DNA from: Pseudomonadota bacterium
Lineage (GTDB): Bacteria; Pseudomonadota; Alphaproteobacteria; GCA-2746255
NCBI GenBank assembly: GCA_040752895.1
Contig: JBFMHN010000002.1
Location: forward strand, 330,368-394,367
Length of the DNA: 64,000 nt
Direction: 5' to 3'
A program made the position numbers and the translations under genes. Every line of letters begins with the position of its first letter. The stretch's first letter is position 1. The notes beneath the pieces are model-generated. The model worked only from the letters and a program-made list of their open reading frames with translations. It was not told where the DNA came from and ran no database searches. This document shows positions 47,500-55,203 of the stretch, one piece after another.

Positions 47500-47564
47500 C
47501 TTTTACCCAAAGTTTACCTAACCGACGGGCAGCCCTTTCCGGCGCCGGTCAAGGAGGTGTTGAG

Positions 47565-48119
47565 GTGTTTATTCAGACCGAGCGGACGCCCAACCCGGCG
47601 TCTCTGAAGTTTTTACCGGGCCAAACGGTCTTGGCGGGAGAGACGGTCGATTTCGCCTCGGAGGCGGCGGCCGAAGCGTCCCCCCTGGCGCAGCGGCTGT
47701 TCGCGATTCCGGGCGTGGCCGGCGTCTTTCTGGGCACCGATTTTATCACCGTGCGCAAGACCGAGGCCCGCGACTGGCAGGTCATGAAGCCGGAGATCTT
47801 GGGCGCCATCATGGAACATTTCACCCTTGGCGAGCCGGTGATGACGCCTTCCGCACCCGCTGCAACGCCGGTCTCGGCGACGGCGGAAGACGCCATCGTG
47901 GGCCAGATTCGCGAGCTTTTGGAGACCCGGGTCCGCCCGGCGGTCGCCCAGGACGGCGGCGATATCACCTTTCAAAGTTTTGAGGACGGCATCGTTTTCC
48001 TCGAACTGCGAGGATCCTGCGCCGGCTGCCCAAGTTCGACGGCGACGCTGCGCAACGGAATCGAGAACCTGCTCAAACACTACATCCCGGAAGTCAGGGA
48101 AGTCCGGGCCGTCTCGTAA
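47565..48119 (+). CDS. Nfu-type iron-sulfur cluster carrier
   Basis: 184 residues: N-terminal Nfu_N domain (MFIQTERTPNPASLKFLPGQ...) and C-terminal NifU-like domain with Cys152 and Cys155 in GSCAGCPSST, the pair that ligates a shared Fe-S cluster. GTG start 47565 follows SD GGAGG. Same architecture as alphaproteobacterial and mitochondrial NFU1, which deliver [4Fe-4S] clusters to apoproteins such as LipA and, in bacteria, MiaB. Confidence 0.95.
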   Translation: MFIQTERTPNPASLKFLPGQTVLAGETVDFASEAAAEASPLAQRLFAIPGVAGVFLGTDFITVRKTEARDWQVMKPEILGAIMEHFTLGEPVMTPSAPAATPVSATAEDAIVGQIRELLETRVRPAVAQDGGDITFQSFEDGIVFLELRGSCAGCPSSTATLRNGIENLLKHYIPEVREVRAVS

Positions 48120-48241
48120 CACAAGAGACAGGGAAACGTTCCAGACAGGAGGGACGCCATTGCGACGTCACCCATTCGGCCGGAAACAGCCGGTTTTCTT
48201 GCAGACCTTCCGCCGCCGCGCCCGAAGCAGCCATTTCTGGC

Positions 48242-48272
48242 TTGACGGTCGCCGCCGCGCCATTGCTATATT
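48242..48272 (+). promoter_or_regulatory. Promoter-like pair before the glucosaminidase gene
   Basis: TTGACG at 48242-48247 and TATATT at 48267-48272, 19 bases apart. If used, transcription would begin near 48279 and the ATG at 48301 would be the start, without an SD. The competing start is TTG 48160, which lies upstream of this pair. Confidence 0.35.
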
Positions 48273-48300
48273 TAGCCGGTTTAATCGACTGGGCCACTAC

Positions 48301-49269
48301 ATGCGGTTGGTCTATTCGGGGACTTTCGGCAGGCTAGGACGGCGGATCGGCTTCGAACATTTTGCTTTAGGCGGTCTCTTTTTCGCCGTTTTGGGCTTGG
48401 TGGGCGGTGTCGCTCTGGGCGGGGCCCGGCTGCCGGCCTCGTTCGTGTTGGCGGGCGCTGCGCTCGAACGGCCGGTCTTTTCTCTCCATCTCAAGGAAAC
48501 GCAGGCCCTGGCCGAGGCCTTCGGCCAGCGCGATTACCGGCTCGATCGCGTACGCCGGGAAGGGGTTGTGCCGCGGGTCTTCCTGGCGGCGTTGCCCTCC
48601 GATCTCGGCGAGGTCGCCGTCGTCGCCGAACGCAAGCGGCTCTTTCTGCAGACGATCCTGCCGCTCGTCCTTCATGTGAACGAAACGATCAAGCGGCAGC
48701 GCGATCGTGCGATCGCGCTTAATGCGGCCGCGGCCTCGGGCGCGCAGCTTGCCAAGCGGGACGCCGAATGGCTGCGCACCCTCTATGGCTATTACGGTGT
48801 GCCGGATGGCGATTTCGAGGAATTGCTCCGCCGGGCCGATGTCGTGCCGCCCTCGCTGGCGCTTGCTCAAGCGGCCGAGGAAAGCGGCTGGGGCACTTCG
48901 CGCTTTGCCCAGGAGGGGAACGCCATCTTCGGCCAGTGGACGCGGAGTCGCGATCGCGGGATCGAGCCCGTGGCCGGGCCGGACGGGTCGCCGTACGCCA
49001 TCCTGCGCTTCCGGGAACTCGCCGGTTCCGTCCGCGCCTATATCCGCAACCTGAACACGCACCAGGCCTATCGGGAATTTCGCAACGCGCGGGAAGTCTT
49101 GCGCCTTCGCGAGACGCCCTTGAACGGCTATACGCTGGCCGTAACCCTTGGGCGTTATTCCGAGCGCGGCAAGGCCTATATCGAAGCGATTCGCACGCTT
49201 ATCCGTTCGAACAAGCTCCGGCACTTCGACCGGGCGAAGCTTGCGGGGGATGTCTACGCGTCCCTCTGA
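48301..49269 (+). CDS. Bax-like glucosaminidase-domain membrane protein
   Basis: 322 residues from ATG 48301: one hydrophobic segment near the N-terminus (FALGGLFFAVLGLVGGVALGG), a helical spacer, and a glucosaminidase/mannosyl-glycoprotein endo-beta-N-acetylglucosaminidase-type domain (PSLALAQAAEESGWGTSRFA...GNAIFGQW) with the catalytic Glu in AAEESGWG, as in Bax/FlgJ. Likely cuts glycan strands of peptidoglycan. An alternative TTG at 48160, in frame, has a strong SD AGGAGGG six bases upstream and would add 47 basic residues; the choice is open. Confidence 0.85.
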   Translation: MRLVYSGTFGRLGRRIGFEHFALGGLFFAVLGLVGGVALGGARLPASFVLAGAALERPVFSLHLKETQALAEAFGQRDYRLDRVRREGVVPRVFLAALPSDLGEVAVVAERKRLFLQTILPLVLHVNETIKRQRDRAIALNAAAASGAQLAKRDAEWLRTLYGYYGVPDGDFEELLRRADVVPPSLALAQAAEESGWGTSRFAQEGNAIFGQWTRSRDRGIEPVAGPDGSPYAILRFRELAGSVRAYIRNLNTHQAYREFRNAREVLRLRETPLNGYTLAVTLGRYSERGKAYIEAIRTLIRSNKLRHFDRAKLAGDVYASL

Positions 49270-49296
49270 GTTCGCCGCCTTCGCCGCCGGCTTTCC

Positions 49297-50349
49297 TTAT
49301 TCCAGGACATAGAACTGGCGGCCGTACCATCGCCAACGGTCATCCGCCGTGTGCAGCGTGCAGTTGATTCGCGCGCGCCCCCTTGGGAAGGGTTCGGTCA
49401 GGCGGACTTCGATGCGCGCGTCTCCTATGCGTTCAAGCTGGGCCATTGCCTGATTCGAAGCGTAACACCGCAGCCGTTCGAGGCCGGGCACGTCTTGCGA
49501 AACGGTGAAGCCGAATTTCGGCGGGTTGTCGCTTTTTCGAAGCGTCATGTCCGGCGGAGTAACGTCCTTGACGGGTAAGGGCAGAGCGTTGGCGGCGATA
49601 CGGAACCGCGCCATGTCGCCGTAGGTTTCGCTGAAGGCGAAGCGGGGAAGATAGAAGGGATCTTCTCCGGCGTGAACGACGCCGGAATGCTGCCCAAAGG
49701 CGGCAAGGAAACCCGCTTTGCGGACAAGGGCTTGGGTGGCGAGGCTGGCTTCGCCATAAGGGTAGGCGAAGAGGTCCGGCGCCTTTCCGAGTTCCTTGAG
49801 AAGACGCGCGTTCGAGCGGGCAATTTCCGCCGCGTTCGTCGCGTCGTCCGCCAACGGCATGTGGAGGTGGGTGTCGGTGTGGCCGCCGATAGCGACGCCT
49901 TCCTGCGCGAGTTGCCGGATCTGGTCCCACGTCATGTAACTTTTTCCGCCGCGGTCAACGGCGTCGGCGGCGACGAAAAGCGTCATCGGAAAGCCTGCCG
50001 CCTTTAACCGCGGCCAGGCTTGCGTGTAAATGGAGAGGAAGGCGTCGTCGATGGTGATCGCGACGGCGCGTTCCGGCAACGCTTTTCCTTCACGGAGCGC
50101 CTGCACGATTTCCAGCAAAGGAAGGACGTGATAGTTGCCGCTCTTCAGTTCCTGAATCTGCGCTTCGAATTGTTCTATCGTGATGTTTGTTCCGGCGAAT
50201 TCGCTTTCCCCGAATCGATGGTAGATGAAGACGGCCGCCGAGTTGGCGGCAAACGCCGTCGTCGAAAGGAAAAGCCCGACGAGACACGCGAGGCCGATGC
50301 GCCAGCATGCGCGGCGGAAAGGGGAAAAGAGTTCGGTAGAGATCCGCAT
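49297..50349 (-). CDS. Periplasmic polysaccharide deacetylase (NodB fold)
   Basis: 350 residues. Signal peptide ending near STTAFA. NodB homology with metal-binding/catalytic Asp101-Asp102 (AITIDDAFLSIY) and His157/His161 (GGHTDTHLHM), plus YPYGEAS. The last ~110 residues form an extra beta domain. Probably removes acetyl groups from a cell-surface or cell-wall N-acetylhexosamine polymer; the substrate is unknown. Convergent with the glucosaminidase gene; next to the VanX-type gene on the same strand (25-base gap). Confidence 0.9.
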   Translation of the reverse strand: MRISTELFSPFRRACWRIGLACLVGLFLSTTAFAANSAAVFIYHRFGESEFAGTNITIEQFEAQIQELKSGNYHVLPLLEIVQALREGKALPERAVAITIDDAFLSIYTQAWPRLKAAGFPMTLFVAADAVDRGGKSYMTWDQIRQLAQEGVAIGGHTDTHLHMPLADDATNAAEIARSNARLLKELGKAPDLFAYPYGEASLATQALVRKAGFLAAFGQHSGVVHAGEDPFYLPRFAFSETYGDMARFRIAANALPLPVKDVTPPDMTLRKSDNPPKFGFTVSQDVPGLERLRCYASNQAMAQLERIGDARIEVRLTEPFPRGRARINCTLHTADDRWRWYGRQFYVLE

Positions 50350-50374
50350 GTTACGAAAGACCCTCTTCGTGTTT

Positions 50375-50986
50375 TTACTCTAGGGTCCGGCCGCCAGCTG
50401 GAACAGCCTTTCGGGCTATACCTACCATGCCGACGCCAAGGTCGGCATCACGAAGAAGCGGATAGCGCTTCGCCTCGAACAGCTGGTAATGCCACCATTC
50501 GTTCCGGTAAAAATCCCACCCGGCGTCCGTCATCAGTCCCAGAAGCAACAGCCGGTTGCGCTGCGCCTCGGGGGTTACATCCCCGTTCCCGTGATGGGAA
50601 AGCGGCGTAAAGGCGTCGAAGGGCGTGCCCATGTCGAGCTCGGTTCCCTTGCCGTCGATGAGCGTGAGGTCCACCGCTACGCCACGCGAATGGGGCGAGC
50701 CTTTCTTGGGGTCGGCCAGGAAAGCCGGGTCCGGGCAAAAGTCCCAGAGGATTTGCTGCGCCTCGGCCGGCCGGAAACCGTCGAAGACCTTGAGCCGGTA
50801 GCCCAGGCGGCTGGCGAGGACGATGGCGTTTTCGAGGCATCTCGCGGCGTCCGCGTGGAGGTAGCAGCGCGCCTTCCGGTAAACCGGCTGGCCGGTGAAA
50901 TTTTCCGCCGTCGCGTAAGCCAGCGCCAACGCGACGCCGTCGGCGGGCGTGATCTCGACCAGGGGTGAAGCGGGATCGGTGGGCAT
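50375..50986 (-). CDS. D-alanyl-D-alanine dipeptidase (VanX/DdpX type)
   Basis: 203 residues, no signal peptide, so cytoplasmic. Zinc peptidase signature complete: Arg72 in VFDGFRP, His99 and Asp106 in GSPHSRGVAVDL, Glu163 and His166 in NEWWHYQLF. The VanX/DdpX family cleaves D-Ala-D-Ala; in Gram-negative bacteria without vancomycin resistance it recycles peptidoglycan dipeptide. No van genes flank it. Confidence 0.93.
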   Translation of the reverse strand: MPTDPASPLVEITPADGVALALAYATAENFTGQPVYRKARCYLHADAARCLENAIVLASRLGYRLKVFDGFRPAEAQQILWDFCPDPAFLADPKKGSPHSRGVAVDLTLIDGKGTELDMGTPFDAFTPLSHHGNGDVTPEAQRNRLLLLGLMTDAGWDFYRNEWWHYQLFEAKRYPLLRDADLGVGMVGIARKAVPAGGRTLE

Positions 50987-51113
50987 GGTCTCACATGAAC
51001 TTGCGGCGTTTCGGTCGGTTTTTACAAGCCTTCGTTGCGTCTTGGGTTAAAACTTGGGCCAGGATTGCGACCCGGAATTTTACACCCCTCGCCCGGGTAC
51101 GAGGAAGGAACGG

Positions 51114-51773
51114 ATGAAAATATTGGCCTTCGACACGGCCGCCCGGGCCTGTTCGGCCGCCCTTCTCGAGGATGGGCGCGTGCTCGCCGAACGGCTGCGG
51201 GAGATGGAGCGCGGTCAGGCGGAAGCCCTGATCGGGATGATCGAAAGCGTGCTCGAAGAGGGGGGGGTGCCGTTCGCCGAACTCGACCGGCTGGCGACGA
51301 CGGTTGGGCCGGGCTCCTTCACCGGCCTTCGCGTGGGTCTTGCCGCGGTCCGCGCCTTCGCCCTTGCCGGCAGTCTGCCGACGGTCGGCGTCACCACCTT
51401 CGAGGCGGTGGCCGCCGCCGTGCCTGCGCCGGAACGCCGGGGTCGGCGGGTGCTGGTCGCGCTGGACACCAAGCGGGGCGATCTTTACGCGCAGTTCTTC
51501 GACGCGGCACTTGAGCCTTTGGGTCCCGGCGCCGTGCTTTCGCCGGAAGCCTGCCTGCCGGAAGACGCGGGCCTCCCCCTTCTCGTCGTGGGCGACGGCG
51601 CGCGCCTACTGCGCCCTTTGTTCGAGAGATGGCCGGGAGACGTGCGCTGGTCGGTGGTCCCCGGCTATCCGCAGGCCGCGGTCATCGGCCGCCTCGCCGC
51701 CAGCCGCGCGCCCACGATCGATATGCGGCCCGTCTATCTGCGGCCGCCGGAAGCGAGGTGGCCCGATGCCTGA
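51114..51773 (+). CDS. tsaB: TsaB, tRNA threonylcarbamoyladenosine biosynthesis protein
   Basis: 219 residues from ATG 51114 with SD GAGGAAGGAA. ASKHA-fold N-terminal domain: MKILAFDTAARACSAALLED, GPGSFTGLRVGLAAVRAFAL. Structural partner of TsaD in forming t6A37 on ANN-decoding tRNAs. rimI starts 8 bases before its stop, the classic tsaB-rimI pair. Confidence 0.96.
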   Translation: MKILAFDTAARACSAALLEDGRVLAERLREMERGQAEALIGMIESVLEEGGVPFAELDRLATTVGPGSFTGLRVGLAAVRAFALAGSLPTVGVTTFEAVAAAVPAPERRGRRVLVALDTKRGDLYAQFFDAALEPLGPGAVLSPEACLPEDAGLPLLVVGDGARLLRPLFERWPGDVRWSVVPGYPQAAVIGRLAASRAPTIDMRPVYLRPPEARWPDA

Positions 51774-52248
51774 ACCGCACGCGCGTGGCGAGATCGAGGT
51801 GGGCCTGGTGTCGCCCACCGCGGCGCAAGCGATCGCCGCGCTGCAGGCGGCCTGCTGCCTGGAGGCGTGGGGCGCGGCGGCGATCGCGCGCCTGCTCGGG
51901 GAGAAAATCGTCTTCGGCCTGTTTGCAACGATTGGGCGGCTTGAGCAAGGCGGGTCCCTCGCGGGCTTTGCGCTTTGCCGGGTGGCGGCCGGCGAAGGCG
52001 AGATCCTGTCCTTGGGCGTTCACCCCCAGGCGCGGCGCATCGGCGTCGCCGGCCGGTTGTTGGCAAGGGTGGAGGAGGAGGCGCGCCGCCGCTCTGCGCG
52101 GGCGATCTACCTAGAGGTTGCCGCCTCGAACGTTCCCGCCGCGGCGCTCTATGCGCGGCACGGCTTTTTCGAGGTGGGCCGTCGTCCCGGCTATTACGAG
52201 GGGCGGGAAAAGGGGGAAGACGCCCGGGTTCTTCGCCTTTCCCTTTAA
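51766..52248 (+). CDS. rimI: RimI-type ribosomal protein/N-alpha-acetyltransferase
   Basis: 160 residues from ATG 51766, overlapping tsaB by 8 bases. GNAT fold: ILSLGVHPQARRIGVAGRLL (acetyl-CoA-binding motif A with R-x-x-G-V/A-G) and AIYLEVAASNVPAAALYARHGF. RimI acetylates the N-terminal Ala of ribosomal protein S18. The RRIGVAG acetyl-CoA loop is slightly off the Q/R-x-x-G-x-G/A consensus. Confidence 0.92.
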   Translation: MPEPHARGEIEVGLVSPTAAQAIAALQAACCLEAWGAAAIARLLGEKIVFGLFATIGRLEQGGSLAGFALCRVAAGEGEILSLGVHPQARRIGVAGRLLARVEEEARRRSARAIYLEVAASNVPAAALYARHGFFEVGRRPGYYEGREKGEDARVLRLSL

Positions 52249-52323
52249 GGCTGCGGGGCCTTCCGATCCTGCATTCCTTCCGGCGGCCAATTTCGGTAGA
52301 GTGGAACGCGAAAGGAAACGCCC

Positions 52324-52761
52324 ATGCTGAAAGAAACCCCGCATTCGGCGGAAGGAACAAGCGACATCGAACTCTTGCGGCTCACGACCAACATCGTCGT
52401 CTCGCACGTCGCCAACAACCGCCTCCTTGTCGAAGAACTGCCGCAGCTCATCCGCGAGGTTTACGCCAGCCTAACGGGCGCCGGACGAAAGGACGCCCCG
52501 GCGGTCCAGCGTCCGCAGCCGGCGGTTCCCATCCGCAAATCCGTCACGCCGAACCACCTCGTCTGTCTTGAGGACGGGAAAAAATTGAAAATGCTGAAAC
52601 GGCATTTAAAAACGGCGTACAACTTGACGCCGGAAGAATACCGCACGCGGTGGCACTTGCCCCCGGATTACCCAATGACGGCTCCCGTTTATGCCGAACA
52701 GCGCAGCAAGCTGGCGAAGCAAATCGGCCTCGGCCTGCGTTCACGCGGTCGTAAAAAATAA
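52324..52761 (+). CDS. MucR/Ros family transcriptional regulator
   Basis: 145 residues. C-terminal Ros/MucR domain: NHLVCLEDGKKLKMLKRHLKTAYNLTPEEYRTRWHLPPDYPM. In the Ros zinc finger (Cys-x2-Cys-x9-His-x3/4-His) the second Cys is Asp here (CLED) and the last His position is Ala (KTAYN), so two of four zinc ligands are missing; zinc-independent homologues of this kind are known in alphaproteobacteria. MucR proteins silence many AT-rich promoters and affect exopolysaccharide, motility and cell cycle. Confidence 0.94.
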   Translation: MLKETPHSAEGTSDIELLRLTTNIVVSHVANNRLLVEELPQLIREVYASLTGAGRKDAPAVQRPQPAVPIRKSVTPNHLVCLEDGKKLKMLKRHLKTAYNLTPEEYRTRWHLPPDYPMTAPVYAEQRSKLAKQIGLGLRSRGRKK

Positions 52762-52797
52762 AGGGTAGAACCCGGTCCGGTCGAGGCCGAGACAGGG

Positions 52798-52826
52798 TTG
52801 TGAGGGGGTGGACCACCCTCTATACT
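52798..52826 (+). promoter_or_regulatory. Promoter of fur with palindromic spacer
   Basis: TTGTGA at 52798-52803 and TATACT at 52821-52826 with a 17-base spacer. Within the spacer, 52806-52818 is the perfect palindrome GGGTGGACCACCC; extended to 52804-52820 it has one mismatched pair and is centred exactly in the spacer, an ideal operator position. It does not look like a classical AT-rich Fur box. Transcription would start near 52833, upstream of fur. Confidence 0.65.
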
Positions 52827-52869
52827 TTACCACCAAAGCAACGGAAGCGATTTGCTTGCCGATGGAAAC

Positions 52870-53292
52870 ATGTCTTCCCGTATAGAACGCTTCTGCGAGA
52901 CCAGGGGTCTGAAGATGACGGAGCAGCGGCGAATCATCGCCCGCGTGCTTTCCGAATCGAAAGATCATCCAGACGTTGAGCGGGTTTATCAGCGCGCTTC
53001 GAAGATTGACGAGCGCATCAGCATCGCGACGGTTTATCGTACGATCCGGCTGTTCGAGGAAGCGGGCATCATCGAGAAGCTGGACTTCGGCGGCAATCGC
53101 GCCCGGTACGAAGAAATTCCGGAAATCCACCACGACCATTTGATCGACATGCGAAGCGGCAAGGTCATAGAGTTTCAGTGCAAGGCGATCGAAAAATATC
53201 AGCAGGAAGTCGCTGAAAAGCATGGGTACAAGCTCGTCGGTCACCGGCTCGAGCTTTACGGTGTACCCCTCGACAAACCAAAAACGAAATAA
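52870..53292 (+). CDS. fur: Fur/Mur-family metalloregulator
   Basis: 140 residues from ATG 52870 (a TTG at 52852 is an alternative). Winged helix with RISIATVYRTIRLFEEAGIIEKL as recognition region, and the regulatory metal site HHDH in PEIHHDHLIDMRSGKVIEF. The CxxC zinc motifs of enterobacterial Fur are absent, as in the alphaproteobacterial Fur/Mur branch, where the sensed metal may be Mn or Fe. It has its own promoter; the OlsB-type gene follows after 16 bases. Confidence 0.93.
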   Translation: MSSRIERFCETRGLKMTEQRRIIARVLSESKDHPDVERVYQRASKIDERISIATVYRTIRLFEEAGIIEKLDFGGNRARYEEIPEIHHDHLIDMRSGKVIEFQCKAIEKYQQEVAEKHGYKLVGHRLELYGVPLDKPKTK

Positions 53293-53308
53293 AAATGAGG
53301 ATCGAACG

Positions 53309-54232
53309 GTGCTCATAAAACCCAAAAAACCGCGCGGGCGTTTTCACGAGCGTCCGGCGGGGTGGTTGCCGAAATTCGCGCGCGCCATGCGCCCGCCCTA
53401 TACCTGGAAACGGTTCATCGCTGGCGTGCGGACGCCGCTGGGTTTCGTCGATCCCATCCAGAAAGTTCGCAGCAAAACGCTGGAAGTCCGCCTCGCCCGC
53501 GACGAACGCGAAGTGGACGCGGCGCTGGCTCTTCGCTACCGGGTCTTCTATGAGGAACTGCACGCCCACCCGACACCGGAAATGGCGGCGCGGAAACGCG
53601 ACTTCGACGAATTCGACACCGATTGCGACCACGTTCTGGTGGTTGATCACGAGCGGGTCGAAGGGCACGATTTCTCGAAGGCCGTGGTCGGCACGTACCG
53701 CTTGATACGCAGCGAGACCGCGGCAAACCATGGCGGGTTTTATTCGGCCGGCGAATACGACCTTTCCCGTTTGATGGAATATCCGGGGCGGCTTCTGGAA
53801 TTAGGCCGTTCCTGTGTGGACGCGGAGTACCGAAGCCGCGCGACGATGGAGCTGCTTTGGCGGGGGATTGGCGCCTATGTCGCATACCACGACGTCGATG
53901 TGCTGTTCGGCTGCGCGAGCCTGCCCGGCACGGACCTGGCGGCGCATGCCGAAGCGCTCACCTACCTGCACAAATACCATCTGGCGCCGCCGGCCATTCG
54001 GCCGCGGGCACTTCCCCATCGCTACGTTCCGATGAAATCGAACGTGGAGGTGGATCCGAAACGTGCCCTGGCCGCGCTGCCGACGCTGATCAAGGGCTAC
54101 CTTCGTCTTGGCGGGTTCGTTGGCGACGGGGCGGTCGTGGATGAGCAATTCGATACGACGGATGTGTGCATCGTCGTGAAGCGGGATCTGGTTCCGGACA
54201 AATATTTCCGCCACTTCGACGTGAAAAAATAG
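53309..54232 (+). CDS. olsB: OlsB-type ornithine/acyl-ACP N-acyltransferase (GNAT)
   Basis: 307 residues from GTG 53309 (GAGG eight bases upstream; basic N-terminus MLIKPKKPRGRF). Acetyltransf_5/OlsB core: LALRYRVFYEELHAHP, ELGRSCVDAEYRSRATMELLWRGIGAYVA and LFGCASLPGTD. OlsB transfers a 3-hydroxyacyl group from ACP to ornithine, giving lyso-ornithine lipid. The plsC-like gene next door fits OlsA. Substrate inferred from family and pairing. Confidence 0.88.
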   Translation: MLIKPKKPRGRFHERPAGWLPKFARAMRPPYTWKRFIAGVRTPLGFVDPIQKVRSKTLEVRLARDEREVDAALALRYRVFYEELHAHPTPEMAARKRDFDEFDTDCDHVLVVDHERVEGHDFSKAVVGTYRLIRSETAANHGGFYSAGEYDLSRLMEYPGRLLELGRSCVDAEYRSRATMELLWRGIGAYVAYHDVDVLFGCASLPGTDLAAHAEALTYLHKYHLAPPAIRPRALPHRYVPMKSNVEVDPKRALAALPTLIKGYLRLGGFVGDGAVVDEQFDTTDVCIVVKRDLVPDKYFRHFDVKK

Positions 54233-54246
54233 GCGGACAGAATCGA

Positions 54247-55098
54247 ATGGGTTCGCCCCTTCTCGCCTTCTTCCGCATTCTTGTCTATGTAAGCTGGACG
54301 TTTCTGCTCATTCCGATTCAGGAAATCGGGCTTCGCTTCGGTTTTGCCTATCGGCGTCGTCTTCCCCATTTTTATCATCGTTCCTGTTGCAAGATTTTCG
54401 GCTTTCGCCTGGTCCGCATCGGTCGGATAAGCGAGGCGCGTCCGACCCTGTTCGTTTCGAACCATACGTCCTATCTCGACATCACGATGCTTTCCGCGCT
54501 GATTCGCGGCGTTTCCCTTATCTCGAAGGCGGAAGTGGCGGCGTGGCCCTTTTTCGGCCGGCTGGCGCGGCTTCAGGAAACCGTTTTCATCGAACGCAAC
54601 GCGCTGCGAAGTTCCACGCACCGGGACGCCGTCCACGAACGCCTGCAGAGCGGCGACCAGTTGGTTCTCTTCCCGGAAGGGACCAGCAACGACGGCAACC
54701 GCGTGCTTCCCTTCAAGAGCGCGCTTTTCAGCGTCGCCGAGAAAACATTCCAGGGGGAACCGCTGACCGTACAGCCGGTCTCGATCGCCTACACGCGTCT
54801 TGACGGCATACCGTTGGGGCGGGGCTGGCGGCCCTATTACGCCTGGTACGGGAGCATGGAACTCGCCCCGCATTTCTGGCGGATGGCGGGGCTCGGGAAG
54901 GCGACGATCGTCGTTCAGTTCCACCCGCCGGTGACCATTGCCGCCTTCGACGGCTCGCGGAAGGCGATGGCCGAGGCTTGCCAGCGCGTGGTGGCGGAAG
55001 GCGTTGCGGCGGCGATTACCGGAAAGCAGGCGCCCTCGCTCGAAGAACGGCCCGAAGCCGGACCCCCGGGCGCAAGACTTCGCCCGGCCGATTCTTGA
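54247..55098 (+). CDS. olsA: PlsC-family acyltransferase, likely OlsA
   Basis: 283 residues from ATG 54247. N-terminal membrane helix (LAFFRILVYVSWTFLLIPI), H-x4-D motif SNHTSYLDIT (His73, Asp78) and FPEGTSNDG. O-acylates lyso-ornithine lipid in OlsBA systems, or lysophosphatidate as PlsC. Adjacent olsB supports OlsA. The last ~20 residues are a Pro/Glu-rich tail. Confidence 0.86.
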   Translation: MGSPLLAFFRILVYVSWTFLLIPIQEIGLRFGFAYRRRLPHFYHRSCCKIFGFRLVRIGRISEARPTLFVSNHTSYLDITMLSALIRGVSLISKAEVAAWPFFGRLARLQETVFIERNALRSSTHRDAVHERLQSGDQLVLFPEGTSNDGNRVLPFKSALFSVAEKTFQGEPLTVQPVSIAYTRLDGIPLGRGWRPYYAWYGSMELAPHFWRMAGLGKATIVVQFHPPVTIAAFDGSRKAMAEACQRVVAEGVAAAITGKQAPSLEERPEAGPPGARLRPADS

Positions 55099-55203
55099 CT
55101 CTTTTTATTAGCCCGATGCTAGTGTTTTTCGGCTATCTATTTCATATCTATAGCGAAAGCTTAAGGGACTTGGCGCAGGCGCGGCCAAGGCCGGGTAGAT
55201 AGG

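Noticed and set aside
49297-50986. A vancomycin-resistance (van) operon, suggested by the VanX-type gene.
   Set aside because: No vanH, vanA or vanRS homologues nearby; Gram-negative DdpX-type function fits better.
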